Of a stretch of 64,000 bases of DNA, positions 19,026-29,540 are shown in pieces. The notes under the pieces were generated by a model. The model was not told the DNA's origin, searched no databases, and saw only the letters and a list, made by a program, of their open reading frames with translations. The DNA is from Lutibaculum sp963816555 (GTDB lineage: Bacteria; Pseudomonadota; Alphaproteobacteria; Rhizobiales; Tepidamorphaceae), in the NCBI GenBank assembly GCA_963816555.1, contig CAWFLD010000004.1:496001-560000 (forward strand). Direction: 5' to 3'. A program made the position numbers and the translations under genes. Positions within the stretch are counted from its first letter, which is position 1, and each line of letters opens with the position of its first letter.

Positions 19026-20054
19026 TTACGGAAGCGGCAGCTCGCCGCCCTGAAGCGGCATGAAGTGGCGTTCGACCTCGGCGTCGGAAACCTCGTCGAG
19101 CCGCGACGGCTGCCAGCGCGGCGCCTGGTCCTTGTCGACGATCACGGCGCGCACGCCCTCGCGGAAGTCGTGGCCGGCGAGCACCCGGTTCACCACCCGG
19201 AACTCCATCCGCATGCAGTCGTCGAACTCCATGTCGCGGCCGCGGCGGACGAGCGCCAGGGCGAGCTTGAGGCTCGTCGGGCTCTTCGACCGGATCGTCG
19301 CCGCCGTCTCCTGCGCCCAGGGCGAGCCGTCGCCGTCGAGGCGGTCGACGATCTCCTCGACCGTATCTCCGGAGAAGCAGCGGTCGATCGCCTCCCGGTG
19401 GCGCGGCAGCTCAGGCTCGGCGGCGGCACGGGCGAAGTCCGCGACGGCCGCGTCGACGTCGTCGCGCTCGGCGAGCTCCTGGAGGAGCTCCACGAAGGAC
19501 GTTTCCGGCACCGCGTGGGTCAACACGCCGCACCACAGCGCGTCGGCCTGCCTGAGGCGCGCCCCGGTCAGCGCGAGGTAGGTGCCGGTCTCGCCCGGCA
19601 TCCGCGGCAGCACGTAGGAGCTGCCGACGTCGGGAAACAGGCCGATGCCGGTCTCCGGCATGGCGAAGAGCGTGTTCTCGCCGCCGACCCGGTGCGAGCC
19701 GTGCATCGAGATGCCGGCGCCGCCGCCCATCACCACGCCCTCGATGAGCGACACGTAGGGCTTGGGGAAGCGGTGGACGGCGGCGTTGTTGCGGTACTCC
19801 TCGCGGAAGAACTCCACCGCCTCGGCGTGGTCGGCGCCGGTGATCCGGCGGATGTCGCCGCCGGCGCAGAACGCCCGCGCGCCCGTCGAGCGGACCACGA
19901 CGAGCCGCACGGCGTCGTCCGCCGCCCACTCGTCGAGGGCCGCGCGCATCGCGATGCACATGTCCAGCGTCAGCGCGTTGAGCGCCCGCGGCCGGTTCAG
20001 CGTGATGACGCCGGCACCGCCGCGGCGCTCGAAGAGGATCTCGGCTTCGCTCAT
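19026..20054 (-). CDS. 3-hydroxyisobutyryl-CoA hydrolase / enoyl-CoA hydratase family
   Basis: 342 aa crotonase-fold protein. The length (about 340 rather than 260) and the motifs FCAGGDIRRITG, EGVVMGGGAGISMHGSHRV and MPETGIGLFPDVGSSYVLPR fit 3-hydroxyisobutyryl-CoA hydrolase. That enzyme releases 3-hydroxyisobutyrate in valine breakdown, and the Glu and Asp of the PETGIGLFPD segment match its catalytic residues. A general enoyl-CoA hydratase is the alternative but would be shorter. No other valine-catabolic gene is in the window. Confidence 0.87.
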   Translation of the reverse strand: MSEAEILFERRGGAGVITLNRPRALNALTLDMCIAMRAALDEWAADDAVRLVVVRSTGARAFCAGGDIRRITGADHAEAVEFFREEYRNNAAVHRFPKPYVSLIEGVVMGGGAGISMHGSHRVGGENTLFAMPETGIGLFPDVGSSYVLPRMPGETGTYLALTGARLRQADALWCGVLTHAVPETSFVELLQELAERDDVDAAVADFARAAAEPELPRHREAIDRCFSGDTVEEIVDRLDGDGSPWAQETAATIRSKSPTSLKLALALVRRGRDMEFDDCMRMEFRVVNRVLAGHDFREGVRAVIVDKDQAPRWQPSRLDEVSDAEVERHFMPLQGGELPLP

Positions 20055-20235
20055 TCGCGCAAAAATTCTCCTGAGGTCCGGAACAGGCGCATGAATCGGG
20101 CGATTGCGTCAAGAACGGCCGCCGGCTCAACGCGGACGTCCCGGCGCCCGTTCGGGCGGACAGGCCGCTTTCCGAGGCCGGAGGCCGCGTGCTAGCGTCC
20201 GCGCCGGAGCCCAGCAACGCAAGGAAAGAGGCAAG

Positions 20236-21292
20236 GTGGAAGTGCGGCCGACGCCCGATCGCGACGATATCGGAACCCACGCGGGCGAGCATCTCGCCTC
20301 GCAGCGCGTCCTCCGGCCGATCCGGCCGCGGCGCAACAGGCGCGCCGACTGGGTCCGCCGGCTGGTGCGCGAGCACGCGCTGACGCCGGACGATCTCATC
20401 TGGCCGTTCTTCGTCACCGAGGGAAGCGGCCTGCGCGAGCCGGTCGCCTCGATGCCGTCGGTCTGCCGCCACTCGATCGACGAGGCGGTGAAGGCGGTGA
20501 AGGAGGCGTACGGCCTCGGCATCCCCGCCGTGGCGATCTTCCCGCACACCGACCCCGCGCTTGCGCGACGAGCGCGGCAGCGAGGCGCTGAACCCCGACA
20601 ACCTCGTCTGCCGCACCGTCAAGGCGGTGAAGGACGCGGTGCCCGAGATCGGCGTCATCTGCGACGTGGCGCTCGACCCCTATACGAGCCACGGCCATGA
20701 CGGGCTGATCGCCAACGGCCGGATCCTCAACGACGAGTCGGTCGAGGTCCTGGTCGAGCAGGCGCAGCTCCAGGCGGAGGCCGGCGCCGACATCATCGCG
20801 CCGTCGGACATGATGGACGGCCGCGTCGCCGCGATCCGCGAGGCGCTCGAGGATTCCGGCCTCACCGACACGCAGATCATGTCCTACACGGCGAAATACG
20901 CCTCGGGCTATTACGGCCCGTTCCGCGACGCCATCGGCTCGAGCGGCACGCTCAAGGGCGACAAGCGCACCTACCAGATGGACCCGGCGAACTCCGAGGA
21001 GGCGATCCGCGAGGCCGAGCTCGACATCGCCGAGGGCGCCGACCTGCTGATGGTCAAGCCCGGCATGCCCTATCTCGACATCCTGCGGCGGCTGAAGGAC
21101 ACGTTCGGCATGCCGACCTTCGCCTACCAGGTGTCGGGCGAGTACGCGATGCTGGCGGGCGCCTTCGAGCGCGGCTGGCTCGACCCGGACCGGATCGTGC
21201 TGGAGACGCTGACCTGCTTCAAGCGGGCCGGCGCCGACGGCGTCCTGACCTATTTCGCGCTCGACGCGGCGCGCCGGCTGCAAGAGGCCTGA
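20236..21292 (+). CDS. hemB: Delta-aminolevulinic acid dehydratase (frameshift in sequence)
   Basis: About 351 aa when the frame is restored. It makes porphobilinogen for haem. Features are the RPRRNRRADWVRRLVREHALTPDD start (split motif), LIWPFFVTEG, CDVALDPYTSHGHDG without the zinc cysteines (the Mg-type found in Alphaproteobacteria), SYTAKYASGYYGPFRDA and the Schiff-base lysine segment LLMVKPGMPYLD. A GTG at 20236 with GAGG just upstream is the likeliest start. One extra T at 20561-20562 (CTTG where CTG is expected) shifts the frame; removing it restores PALRDERGSEALN. Confidence 0.92.
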
Positions 21293-21296
21293 GGGG

Positions 21297-22547
21297 ATGA
21301 GCCACGGCCTCGGCACCACCCTGCCCCTCACCTTCGAGGACGTGCGCACCGCGGCGGCGACGATCGACGGCCTCGTCATCCGCACCCCGACGCTGCCCTC
21401 GCCGCGCCTGTCCGACGCGACGGGCGCGGAGATCTTCGTCAAGTACGAGACGCTGCAGGCGACCGGCGCCTTCAAGGACCGCGGCGCGGCGAACCGGCTT
21501 CTCCACCTGACGGAGGAGGAGCGCCGGCGCGGCGTCGTCACGCTGTCGGCCGGCAACCATGCCCAGGCCGTCGCCTATCGCTCGGCCGCGCTCGGCGTGC
21601 CGGCGACGATCGTCATGCCGGTGACGACGCCGGCGGTGAAGGTCGCCCGCACCGAGGCCTACGGCGCGCGCGTGAAGCTCGAGGGCGAGACGATCGCCGA
21701 GTGCCAGGACGCGGTTCGGGCGCTGATGGACGAGCAGGGCCTGACCCTCGTCCACCCCTACGACGACCTCCTCGTGATGGCCGGCCAGGGCACGGTCGGC
21801 ATCGAGATGCTGGCGGCGGCGCCCGAGCTCGACTGCATCGTCGTGCCGGTCGGCGGCGGCGGGCTGATCTCCGGCATCGCGGTCGCCGCCCGCGCCATCA
21901 ACCCCGACATCGAGATCCTCGGCGTCGAGGTCTCGGGCTTCCCCTCGATGTCGGCGGCGCTGCGCGGCGAGCCCGCCCATTGCGGCGGCGACACGCTGGC
22001 CGAAGGCATCGCCGTCAAGAACGTCTCGCCGACCTGCGTCGAGATCGCCCGCCACCTCGTCTCCGACGTCGTGACGGTCGAGGAGACCGAGATCGAGGCC
22101 GCCATCTACGCCTTCCTCGTGCAGCAGCACACGCTGGCCGAGGGCGCGGGCGCCGCCTCGCTCGCCGCCGTCACGGCCCATCCCGAGCGGTTCCGCGGCC
22201 GGCGCGTCGGCCTCGTCCTGACCGGCGGCAACATCGATCCCCGCCTCCTCTCGGCGATCACCGTGCGCGCGCTCGAGCGCAACGACCAGCTGATCGGCCT
22301 GCGGGTGACGGTGCGCGACCGGCCGGGCGAGCTCGCCCGCGTCACCGCGATCATCGGCCGCGAGAAGGCGAACATCCTCGAAGTGTCGCATCACCGCATG
22401 CTGCTCAACGTGCCGGCGATGCGGGTGACGATCGACCTCGCCATCGAGGCGCGCGACCGGAGCCATGCCGAGCGCGTGGTGCAGCGCCTCAAGGAAGCCG
22501 GGATGGAAGTGAGCTACATCGATCCCCTGACGCCCGCCGTCTCCTAG
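21297..22547 (+). CDS. Threonine ammonia-lyase with C-terminal ACT domain
   Basis: 416 aa. A fold-type II PLP enzyme (residues about 15-320) carries the PLP lysine in GAFKDRGAANRLL, SAGNHAQAVAYRSAALG and the phosphate-binding VGGGGLISGIA. One ACT domain follows (about 335-410: LRVTVRDRPGELARVTAIIG). It deaminates threonine to 2-oxobutyrate. The single ACT domain and length match the catabolic/alphaproteobacterial type more than the two-ACT biosynthetic IlvA. The start is 5 bp after the hemB stop, so the pair is probably co-transcribed. Confidence 0.9.
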   Translation: MSHGLGTTLPLTFEDVRTAAATIDGLVIRTPTLPSPRLSDATGAEIFVKYETLQATGAFKDRGAANRLLHLTEEERRRGVVTLSAGNHAQAVAYRSAALGVPATIVMPVTTPAVKVARTEAYGARVKLEGETIAECQDAVRALMDEQGLTLVHPYDDLLVMAGQGTVGIEMLAAAPELDCIVVPVGGGGLISGIAVAARAINPDIEILGVEVSGFPSMSAALRGEPAHCGGDTLAEGIAVKNVSPTCVEIARHLVSDVVTVEETEIEAAIYAFLVQQHTLAEGAGAASLAAVTAHPERFRGRRVGLVLTGGNIDPRLLSAITVRALERNDQLIGLRVTVRDRPGELARVTAIIGREKANILEVSHHRMLLNVPAMRVTIDLAIEARDRSHAERVVQRLKEAGMEVSYIDPLTPAVS

Positions 22548-22633
22548 AGGCGTCCGAGCCCCCTCCCGGAGCGGCCTCGCATGCGCTATCTTCGGGGGTC
22601 TGAGGGCACAGGGAATCTTCGAGGCTTTCCGAC

Positions 22634-23395
22634 GTGAGCGAACTCCCCCGCAACGCACCGCAGTTCTATCTGACGGCGCCGACGGCCTGCCCCTATCTCC
22701 CGAACCGGTTCGAGCGGAAGGTCTTCACGCATCTCGTGGGCGAGAAGGCCGGCGCGCTCAACGACATCCTCACGCAGGGCGGCTTCCGGCGCAGCCAGAA
22801 CATCGCCTACCGGCCGGCCTGCGAGCGCTGCCGCGCCTGCATCTCGGTGCGCATCCTGGTGGACGAGTTCGAGCCGTCGCGCTCGCAGCGCCGCGTGCTC
22901 AGGCGCAATTCCGACCTGATGGGCGAGGCGCTGTCGCCGCGGCCGACCGCCGAGCAGTACGCGCTCTTCCGCGACTATCTCGACGCCCGCCACGCCGAGG
23001 GCGGCATGGCCGACATGAGCGTGCTCGACTACGCGATGATGGTGGAGGACACCTATGTCGCCACGCAGCTCGTGGAGTACCGCAAGATCGGCCCGGACAC
23101 CTTCATCACCGGCCGCGGCAAGGGCCCGATCATCGCGGCCGCGCTGACCGACACGCTCGCCGACGGGCTGTCCATGGTCTACTCGTTCTACGATCCCGAC
23201 ATGATCGACCGCAGCCTCGGCACCTACATGATCCTCGACCACGTCGAGCGCGCCAGGCGGGCGGGCCTGCCCTACGTCTATCTCGGCTACTGGGTGAAGG
23301 GCTCGACCAAGATGGGCTACAAGTCGAAGTTCCTGCCGCAGGAGCACCTGATGCCCGACGGCTGGGAGCGGGTCGAGACGATCGTCGAGGAATAG
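22634..23395 (+). CDS. bpt: Aspartate/glutamate leucyltransferase (Bpt family)
   Basis: 253 aa with a GTG start. It belongs to the arginyl/leucyl-tRNA-protein transferase family, which adds a destabilising residue to N-terminal Asp or Glu and feeds proteins to the ClpS/ClpAP N-degron pathway. Conserved features are CPYLPNRFERKVFTHL near the N-terminus, RPACERCRACISVRI and LPYVYLGYWVKGSTKMGYK in the C-terminal GNAT-like half. Monocistronic; no partner is visible. Confidence 0.92.
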   Translation: MSELPRNAPQFYLTAPTACPYLPNRFERKVFTHLVGEKAGALNDILTQGGFRRSQNIAYRPACERCRACISVRILVDEFEPSRSQRRVLRRNSDLMGEALSPRPTAEQYALFRDYLDARHAEGGMADMSVLDYAMMVEDTYVATQLVEYRKIGPDTFITGRGKGPIIAAALTDTLADGLSMVYSFYDPDMIDRSLGTYMILDHVERARRAGLPYVYLGYWVKGSTKMGYKSKFLPQEHLMPDGWERVETIVEE

Positions 23396-23464
23396 GCGCC
23401 GTCGCGGAGCAGGCTCCCCCGTGGCGGTGGCCGCCGTCCCGTGCGCCGGCCCGGAGGCGGCCGC

Positions 23465-23962
23465 TCAGTTCCCCGTCTGCGGCTCAGCGTCGCTGCCGGC
23501 GTCCGGCTCGCCTTCGGCCAGCAGGTCGTCGAACACCTCGTCGGGATGCTCGGCGAGGCGCTTGCAGGAATTGGCGTAGATCTCCGTCAGCTCCGTGACC
23601 CGGTCGCAGGAATGGCCGATCTGCGTCTTCACCCGCTCGAGATGCTCGTTGAACCGCGAGGTGAAGGTCTCGTCGTCCATCCCCGTCTGCTTCGCCAGCA
23701 GATAGCCCGACCGGAACATCTGCCGGGCGACCTTGCCGTAGCGGGCCGACAGCTCCTCGCCGTCCGGCATGCGGCCCAGGCACTCCGACGCCACGTAGTC
23801 GTAGGCGGCACAGATCGAGTGCTCGCGGGCGAGCAGGCCGACCGGATGCGCTCCCGTCCCCGTGCCCGTCCCCGCCGCCGGTTCCTCGGCGAAGGCGCCG
23901 CCCGCCGCCAGAAGCCCCGCGGCCAGTCCGGTCGCCAGGAGAGCCTTGTTCAGCCGTTTCAT
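23465..23962 (-). CDS. Secreted hypothetical protein
   Basis: 165 aa. A clear signal peptide (MKRLNKALLATGLAAGLLAAGGAFAE) is followed by a Gly/Thr linker and a mostly helical domain of about 115 residues with four cysteines (SICAAYDYVASECLG, HSCDRVTELT, YANSCKRLAEH). They could form two disulphides in the periplasm. The C-terminus is acidic. I do not recognise the family. It is convergent with bpt and follows the thioesterase gene by about 90 bp. Confidence 0.75.
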   Translation of the reverse strand: MKRLNKALLATGLAAGLLAAGGAFAEEPAAGTGTGTGAHPVGLLAREHSICAAYDYVASECLGRMPDGEELSARYGKVARQMFRSGYLLAKQTGMDDETFTSRFNEHLERVKTQIGHSCDRVTELTEIYANSCKRLAEHPDEVFDDLLAEGEPDAGSDAEPQTGN

Positions 23963-24048
23963 CTCGATGCCTCCCTGCCCGTCTCCGCGGGCCGTGCGAG
24001 CCTCGCGCGTTCGCGGGCCCTTCGCAAGTCGCGGCCGGGCCGACGGCG

Positions 24049-24498
24049 TCAGGCCGCCGGCTTGACCCTCTTCCACACGCCGTTCGCGGTGGCGACCGTG
24101 CGCTCGCCGACGACGAGCGTTCCCCGCATGAAGACGAGCGAGCGCGTGCGCCGGACGACCTCGCATCTCGCCTCGACGAAGTCGCCGATCTGCACCGCCT
24201 CGACGAAGTGCACGTCGAGCTGGATCGTCGCGTGCGGCTGGTTGCCGGCGGCGTTCCACGCGGTCACGCCCATGCTGCGGTCGGCGAAGGTCATCAGCAT
24301 GCCGCCCTGCACGACGCCGCGCCGGTTGTGGTGCTTGGGGGCCGCGAGGAACGCGAAGACCGGCCAGCCGTCGTCGCCCGGGCGCTGCCACAGCGGTCCG
24401 ACGAGGCCGATGAACCCCTCGTCCTCGTAGGGCTCCCAGCCGTGCGCGGCGGGATCGAACGCCGCGGCGGGCGGATCGGCGGGAGCGTCGCGGGACAT
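24049..24498 (-). CDS. PaaI-type hotdog thioesterase
   Basis: 149 aa single hotdog domain. The active-site helix region is visible as HHNRRGVVQGGMLMTFADRSMG, where Gly and Asp match the PaaI/YbaW family, followed by strands TIQLDVHFVEAVQIGDFVEA and RGTLVVGERTVATANG. The substrate, probably an acyl-CoA, cannot be specified. The start lies about 20 bp after the parC stop. Confidence 0.85.
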   Translation of the reverse strand: MSRDAPADPPAAAFDPAAHGWEPYEDEGFIGLVGPLWQRPGDDGWPVFAFLAAPKHHNRRGVVQGGMLMTFADRSMGVTAWNAAGNQPHATIQLDVHFVEAVQIGDFVEARCEVVRRTRSLVFMRGTLVVGERTVATANGVWKRVKPAA

Positions 24499-24517
24499 GG
24501 CTTGCGATCCGCCGGCC

Positions 24518-26765
24518 CTAGCCGCCGAACCTGTTGGTGCGAGGGAAGCCCTTCGGCGCCAGCCGGCCCGCCTGGGCGCGGTCGCCCTGCCACTCCGCCA
24601 GCTCGTTGACCGTCCAGGTCCGGCCGGAGGAATCGAGCCAGGTCAGCCCCTCCTCGAGCTGGAAGACCTTGAGGTCCGACAGGCCGCCATCCTTGTAGCG
24701 CTGCAGGCGCACGCCCTTGCCGCGCGTCATCTCCGGCAGCTGGCTGATCGGGAAGAGCAGCAGCTTGCGGTTCTGGCCGACCACCGCGACCGTGTCGCCG
24801 GCGGCGGGGATGCAGAGCTTCGCCTCGTCCGGCGCCGCCACGTTGAGCACCTGCCGGCCGGTCCGCTTCATCGCGACGACGTCCTTCTCCGGCACGAGGA
24901 AGCCGCGGCCGTCGGTCGAGGCGACGACGAGCTTGCGCTCCGGCTCGTGCACGAAGGCGGTGACGATGTCCTGCGCCTCGCCGAGATCGACCATCAGGCG
25001 CAGCGGCTCGCCGTGGCCGCGGCCGCCCGGCAGCTTGTCGGCGCCGAGCGTGAAGAAGCGGCCGTCGGTCGCGTAGAGCAGGATCTTGTCGGTCGTCTGG
25101 CAGCGCAGCGCGAGCTTCAGCGCGTCGTCGGCCTTGAACTGCACGGAGGAGAGGTCGGCGACGTGGCCCTTCATGGCGCGGATCCAGCCCTTCTCGGACA
25201 GGATCACCGTGACCGGCTCCTTCTCGATCAGCGCCTCCTTGAGCTCGGCCGCGAGCTCGGTCGAGGGCGAGACGGGCTCGTCGAGGATCTCGGTGCGCCG
25301 CCGGCCGAGCTCGGTGTTCGGCCCGAAGCGGTCGCGGATGGTGCGGATCTCCTCGCCGACCCTCGTCCACTGCCGCTCCTCGGAGCCGACGAGCTCGTTG
25401 AGCGCCGCCTGCTCCGCCGACAGGCTGTCGTGCTCCTTGCGGATCTCCATCTCCTCGAGCTTGCGCAACGAGCGCAGGCGCATGTTGAGGATGGCTTCCG
25501 CCTGCACGTCGGTCAGCTCGAAGGTGCGGATCAGCTCCTGCTTGGGCTCGTCCTCCTCGCGGATGATGCGGATCACCTCGTCGAGGTTCAGATAGGCGAT
25601 CAGGTAGCCGTCGAGCACCTCGAGCCGGTGCGCGATCTTGCCGAGGCGGAAATGCGAGCGGCGCAGGAGCACGTCGCGGCGGTGGTCGAGCCAGTCGCGC
25701 AGCACCTCGACGAGGCCGAGCACCCGCGGCACGCGGCCATGCGTCAGCACGTTCATGTTGAGCGGGATGCTTCGATTCCAGATCCGTCAGCCGGAACAGC
25801 GACGCCATCAGGAGCTCGGGCTCGACGGTGCGCGAGCGCGGCTCGAGCACGATGCGCACGTCCTCCGTCGACTCGTCGCGCACGTCGGCCAGCAGCGGCA
25901 GCTTCTTCGAGGTCAGCAGCTCGGCGATGCGCTCGATCAGCCGGCTCTTCTGGACCTGGTAGGGGATCTCGGTGACGACGGCGACCCAGGTGCCGCGGCC
26001 GGTGTCCTCCTTCTCCCACTTCGCCCGCACGCGGAACGAGCCGCGGCCGGTGCGATAGGCTTCCATGATCGACTCGCGGCCGTCGACCACGATGCCGCCG
26101 GTCGGCAGGTCGGGGCCCTTCACCTTGTCGATCAGCGTCTCGATGCGGGCGTTGGGGTGCCTGATCAGGTGCAGCGCGGCGTCGCAGATCTCGGCGGCGT
26201 TGTGCGGCGGGATGTTCGTCGCCATGCCGACGGCGATGCCGGCCGAGCCGTTGGCGAGGAGGTTCGGGAAGGCGCCCGGCAGGACGACCGGCTCGCGCTC
26301 CTCGCCGTCATAGGTCTCGCGGAAGTCGACCGCGTCCTCGTCGATCCCCTCGAGCAGGAGGTTCGCGACCTCCGTCAGCCGCGCCTCGGTGTAGCGCATG
26401 GCCGCGGCGTTATCGCCGTCGATATTGCCGAAATTGCCCTGCCCGTCGACCAGCGGGTAGCGCACGGAAAAGTCCTGCGCGAGGCGCACCATGGCGTCGT
26501 AGATCGCCTGGTCGCCGTGCGGGTGGAACTTACCCATGACGTCGCCGACGACGCGGGCGCACTTCTTGAAGCCCGAGTCGGGATCGAGCTTCAGGAGGCG
26601 CATCGCGTAGAGCAGCCGCCGGTGCACGGGCTTCAGGCCGTCGCGCACGTCGGGCAGCGCCCGGTGCATGATGGTCGACAGGGCGTAGGACAGGTAGCGC
26701 TCCTCGAGCGCGACCTTGAGGTCGATCGGCTCGACGCCGCCTTCGGGGAGAACTTGGTCGCTCAT
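24518..26765 (-). CDS. parC: DNA topoisomerase IV subunit A (frameshift in sequence)
   Basis: About 748 aa when repaired, the normal alphaproteobacterial length. With ParE it decatenates chromosomes. The N-terminal part has ERYLSYALSTIMHRALPDVRDGLKPVHRRLL, given here as SYALSTIMHRALPDV and DGLKPVHRRLLYAM. The active-site tyrosine is in AAAMRYTEARL. The C-terminal beta-pinwheel half is present after the break. An extra base (TT at 25771-25772 where one T fits) shifts the frame at TDLESSIPLNMN. Both halves otherwise match the family. Confidence 0.93.
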
Positions 26766-26880
26766 GGCTCCTGTTTAGCCGAAGCGGCGGGATTCGGGGA
26801 GAGGCCGAATCGGCCATGCGCAGCCCGACCCGCGGGAACGCTGCCGCGGACGAGGCCCGGGCGCTTCCGCCGGGGCACGG

Positions 26881-28600
26881 CTAGCCATGCTGGCGGTCCG
26901 CCGGCAGGAGGAAGTCGAAGTCGCAGCCGTCCTCCGCCTGCATGACGTGCTCGGCGTAGAGCTTGTCGTAGCCGCGGCGGCGCTCCCGCCCGGGCACGGG
27001 CGCCTCGGCGCGCCGGCGGTCGAGCTCCGCCTCGTCGACCAGGAGGTCGATGCGGCGCTCCGAGACCGAGAGCCGGATGCGGTCGCCGGTGCGCACGAGC
27101 GACAGCGGCCCGCCGACGGCGGCTTCCGGCGACACGTGCAGCACGATGGTGCCGAAGGCCGTGCCGCTCATCCGCGCGTCGGAGATGCGCACCATGTCCT
27201 TCACGCCCTGCCGCGCGAGCTTCTTCGGGATCGGCAGGTAGCCGGCCTCGGGCATGCCGGAGGCGCTGCGCGGCCCGGCGTTCTGCAGCACCATGACGTC
27301 GTCCGGGCCGATGTCGAGGTCCGGGTCGTCGACCCGCTCCGACAGGTCCTCGAGCGACGAGAAGACGACCGCCCTCCCCTCCTTCTCGAACAGCGCCGGA
27401 TCGGCCGCGGAGCGCTTCAGGATCGCCCCCTTCGGCGCGAGCGAGCCGAACAGCGCCACGAGCCCGCCCTTCGGCTCGTACGGCTCGGAGGCCGGCGCGA
27501 TCACCCTGCGGTCGACATAGGGCGCCGGCTCCTCCAGCCGCTCGCCGAGCGTCTGCCCGGTGACGGTCATGCAGTCGAGGTTCAGAAGGGGCTTCAGCTC
27601 GCGCAGCACCGCGCCGACGCCGCCGGCGGCGAAGAAGTCCTCCATGTAGTTCGAGCCGACCGGCTTCAGGTTCACCAGCACCGGCGTCGTCTCCGACAGC
27701 TCGTTCAGCCATTGCAGCGGCACGTCGATGCCGAGCCGGCCGGCGACCGCGGTCAGGTGGATGATGGCGTTCGTCGAGCCGCCGAGCGCCAGGAGCACGC
27801 GCAACGCGTTCTCGACGCTCGCCTTCGTGATGATCTCCTTCGGCGTGATCGGCCGGCGGATCAGCTCGACGGCCGCCGCCGCCCGTCGCCTCGGCGGCGC
27901 GCAGCCGGTCGGCGTGCACGGCGGGAATCGCGGCGGTGCCGGGCAGCGACATGCCGAGCGTCTCGGCGATGCAGGCCATGGTCGAGGCCGTGCCCATCAC
28001 CGCGCAGGTGCCGGCGGTGGTGGCGAGCCGGCCCTCGACCCGCTCGATCTCGTCGCCGTCGATCTCGCCGGCACGGTACTTCGCCCAGAAGCGGCGGCAG
28101 TCCGTGCAGGCGCCGAGCCGCTCCTCGCCGTGGCGCGAGGTCATCATCGGCCCGGCGACGATCTGGATCGCCGGCCGGTTCGCCGACGCCGCCCCCATCA
28201 GCTGCGCCGGCACCGTCTTGTCGCAGCCGCCCATCAGCACGACGGAGTCCATCGGCTGGGCGCGGATCATCTCCTCGGTGTCCATCGCCATCAGGTTGCG
28301 GAACTTGAGGCTCGTCGGACTGAGGAACACCTCGCCGAGCGAGACGGTCGGGAACTCGAGCGGCAGCCCGCCGGCCACCAGCACGCCGCGCTTCACCGCC
28401 TCCAGCATCTCCGGGAAGTGCCGGTGGCAGTTGTTGAAGCCGGACTGGGTGTAGGCGATCCCGACGACCGGGCGGTCGAGCATCTCGTCGGAGTAGCCCA
28501 TCGACTTGGCGAAGGACTTCCTGAGGTAGCGGGCGAAGTCGGGGTCGCCGTAGTCGGTCAGTCCGCGCGCGATGCCGCGCCTGTTCTCGTGGTCGGTCAT
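26881..28600 (-). CDS. IlvD/Edd-family dehydratase, probably sugar-acid type (frameshift in sequence)
   Basis: About 572 aa after repair. The family uses an iron-sulphur cluster to dehydrate dihydroxy acids or sugar acids. Cluster cysteines appear in SGFNNCHRHFPEM, LMGGCDKTVPAQLM and AGTCAVMGTASTMAC. The C-terminal half has LLALGGSTNAIIHLTAVAGRLG and MPEAGYLPIPKKLA. The QLMGAASANRPAI region resembles L-arabinonate/sugar-acid dehydratases more than biosynthetic IlvD. One extra G in the GGC repeat at about 27871-27884 shifts the frame. It is divergent from the TetR-linked catabolic operon, so it may belong to that pathway. Confidence 0.85.
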
Positions 28601-28742
28601 GATCTTGCGGTTGCGTCCTGACGCGTCGGCTCGGCTTTGGATCGCGGCACCGTCGGCGCGCCGCGAACCCAAGCATCCATGCCACGGGACGCGCCGCAAG
28701 CGATGCGTCGGCCGGCCCTGGCCACCTCGTGCGGTTTTAGAC

Positions 28743-28789
28743 AGTCGTACAAAAACACTGGACATCCGTCCGAAGCCGAGGGTACGACT
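28743..28789. promoter_or_regulatory. Long-spaced inverted repeat in the divergent dehydratase/TetR promoter region
   Basis: AGTCGTAC (28743-28750) and GTACGACT (28782-28789) are perfect 8-bp arms separated by 31 bp. Between them lies a smaller repeat GGAC-N4-GTCC (28760-28771). The site is in the roughly 225-bp gap between the dehydratase and the TetR gene, where an operator for the TetR protein would be expected. Confidence 0.4.
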
Positions 28790-28826
28790 TGACGCAACGA
28801 GCCCGAACAACGGGAGAAGCGGCGAC

Positions 28827-29501
28827 TTGTCACGCAGCGACACGAAAGAGGCGATCCTGGAGGCGGCCGAGATCCTGTTCTCGGAGCGCGGCTTCGGCGC
28901 CGTCGCCCTGCGCGAGATCGCCCGGACCGCCGGCGTGAACGTCGGCAGCGTGACCTATCATTTCGGCGACAAGCTCGGCCTGCTCGAGGCGATCTACGCC
29001 CGCCACACCGAGCCGATGAACGCCCGCCGCATGGAGCTCATCGGCGAGGCGCGCCGCATCTCCGACGACGACCAGCGGCTGATGGCGATCCTCAGGGCCT
29101 ATGTCCTGCCGGCCTTCTCCTCGTCGCACGACCAGGCGGGCGGCGGGGCGCGCTTCACGCGGATGCGCGCGGTGCTGTCGGCGGAGGGCAACCCGCAGGC
29201 CCGCGCCATCATCGCCAAGGCGTTCGACCGGACGAGCCGCACCTTCATCGACGCGATCGCCGGCTGCCTGCCGGGCGCGAGCCGCGACGGCATCGTCTGG
29301 CGCAGCCAGTTCCTGCTCGGCTCGCTCTACTACGCCCTGATCAACCCCGAGCGCATCACCAGGCTCTCCGACGGGCTCGCCGACGGCGGCGACCACGCGC
29401 GGGCGGTCGAGGAGATCGTGACCTCGAGCTTCGCGAGCTTCAGGGCGCTCGCCGCACCGCAGGACGCCCGCGAGGCGCCGCGGCGCGCCCAGTCGGCCTG
29501 A
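28827..29501 (+). CDS. TetR-family transcriptional regulator
   Basis: 224 aa from a TTG start with GGGAGAAG upstream; no better ATG exists before the conserved domain. The N-terminal TetR helix-turn-helix is clear: AILEAAEILFSERGFGAVAL then REIARTAGVNVGSVTYHFGDK. The C-terminal ligand domain carries a TetR_C-like RAVLSAEGNPQARAIIAKAF. It stands immediately upstream of the TAXI-TRAP/aromatic operon (gap about 40 bp), so it probably regulates that operon and the divergent dehydratase. Confidence 0.88.
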   Translation: MSRSDTKEAILEAAEILFSERGFGAVALREIARTAGVNVGSVTYHFGDKLGLLEAIYARHTEPMNARRMELIGEARRISDDDQRLMAILRAYVLPAFSSSHDQAGGGARFTRMRAVLSAEGNPQARAIIAKAFDRTSRTFIDAIAGCLPGASRDGIVWRSQFLLGSLYYALINPERITRLSDGLADGGDHARAVEEIVTSSFASFRALAAPQDAREAPRRAQSA

Positions 29502-29540
29502 CGATCTTTCGAGACGATCCACAAAAGGGAGGAAACGGAC

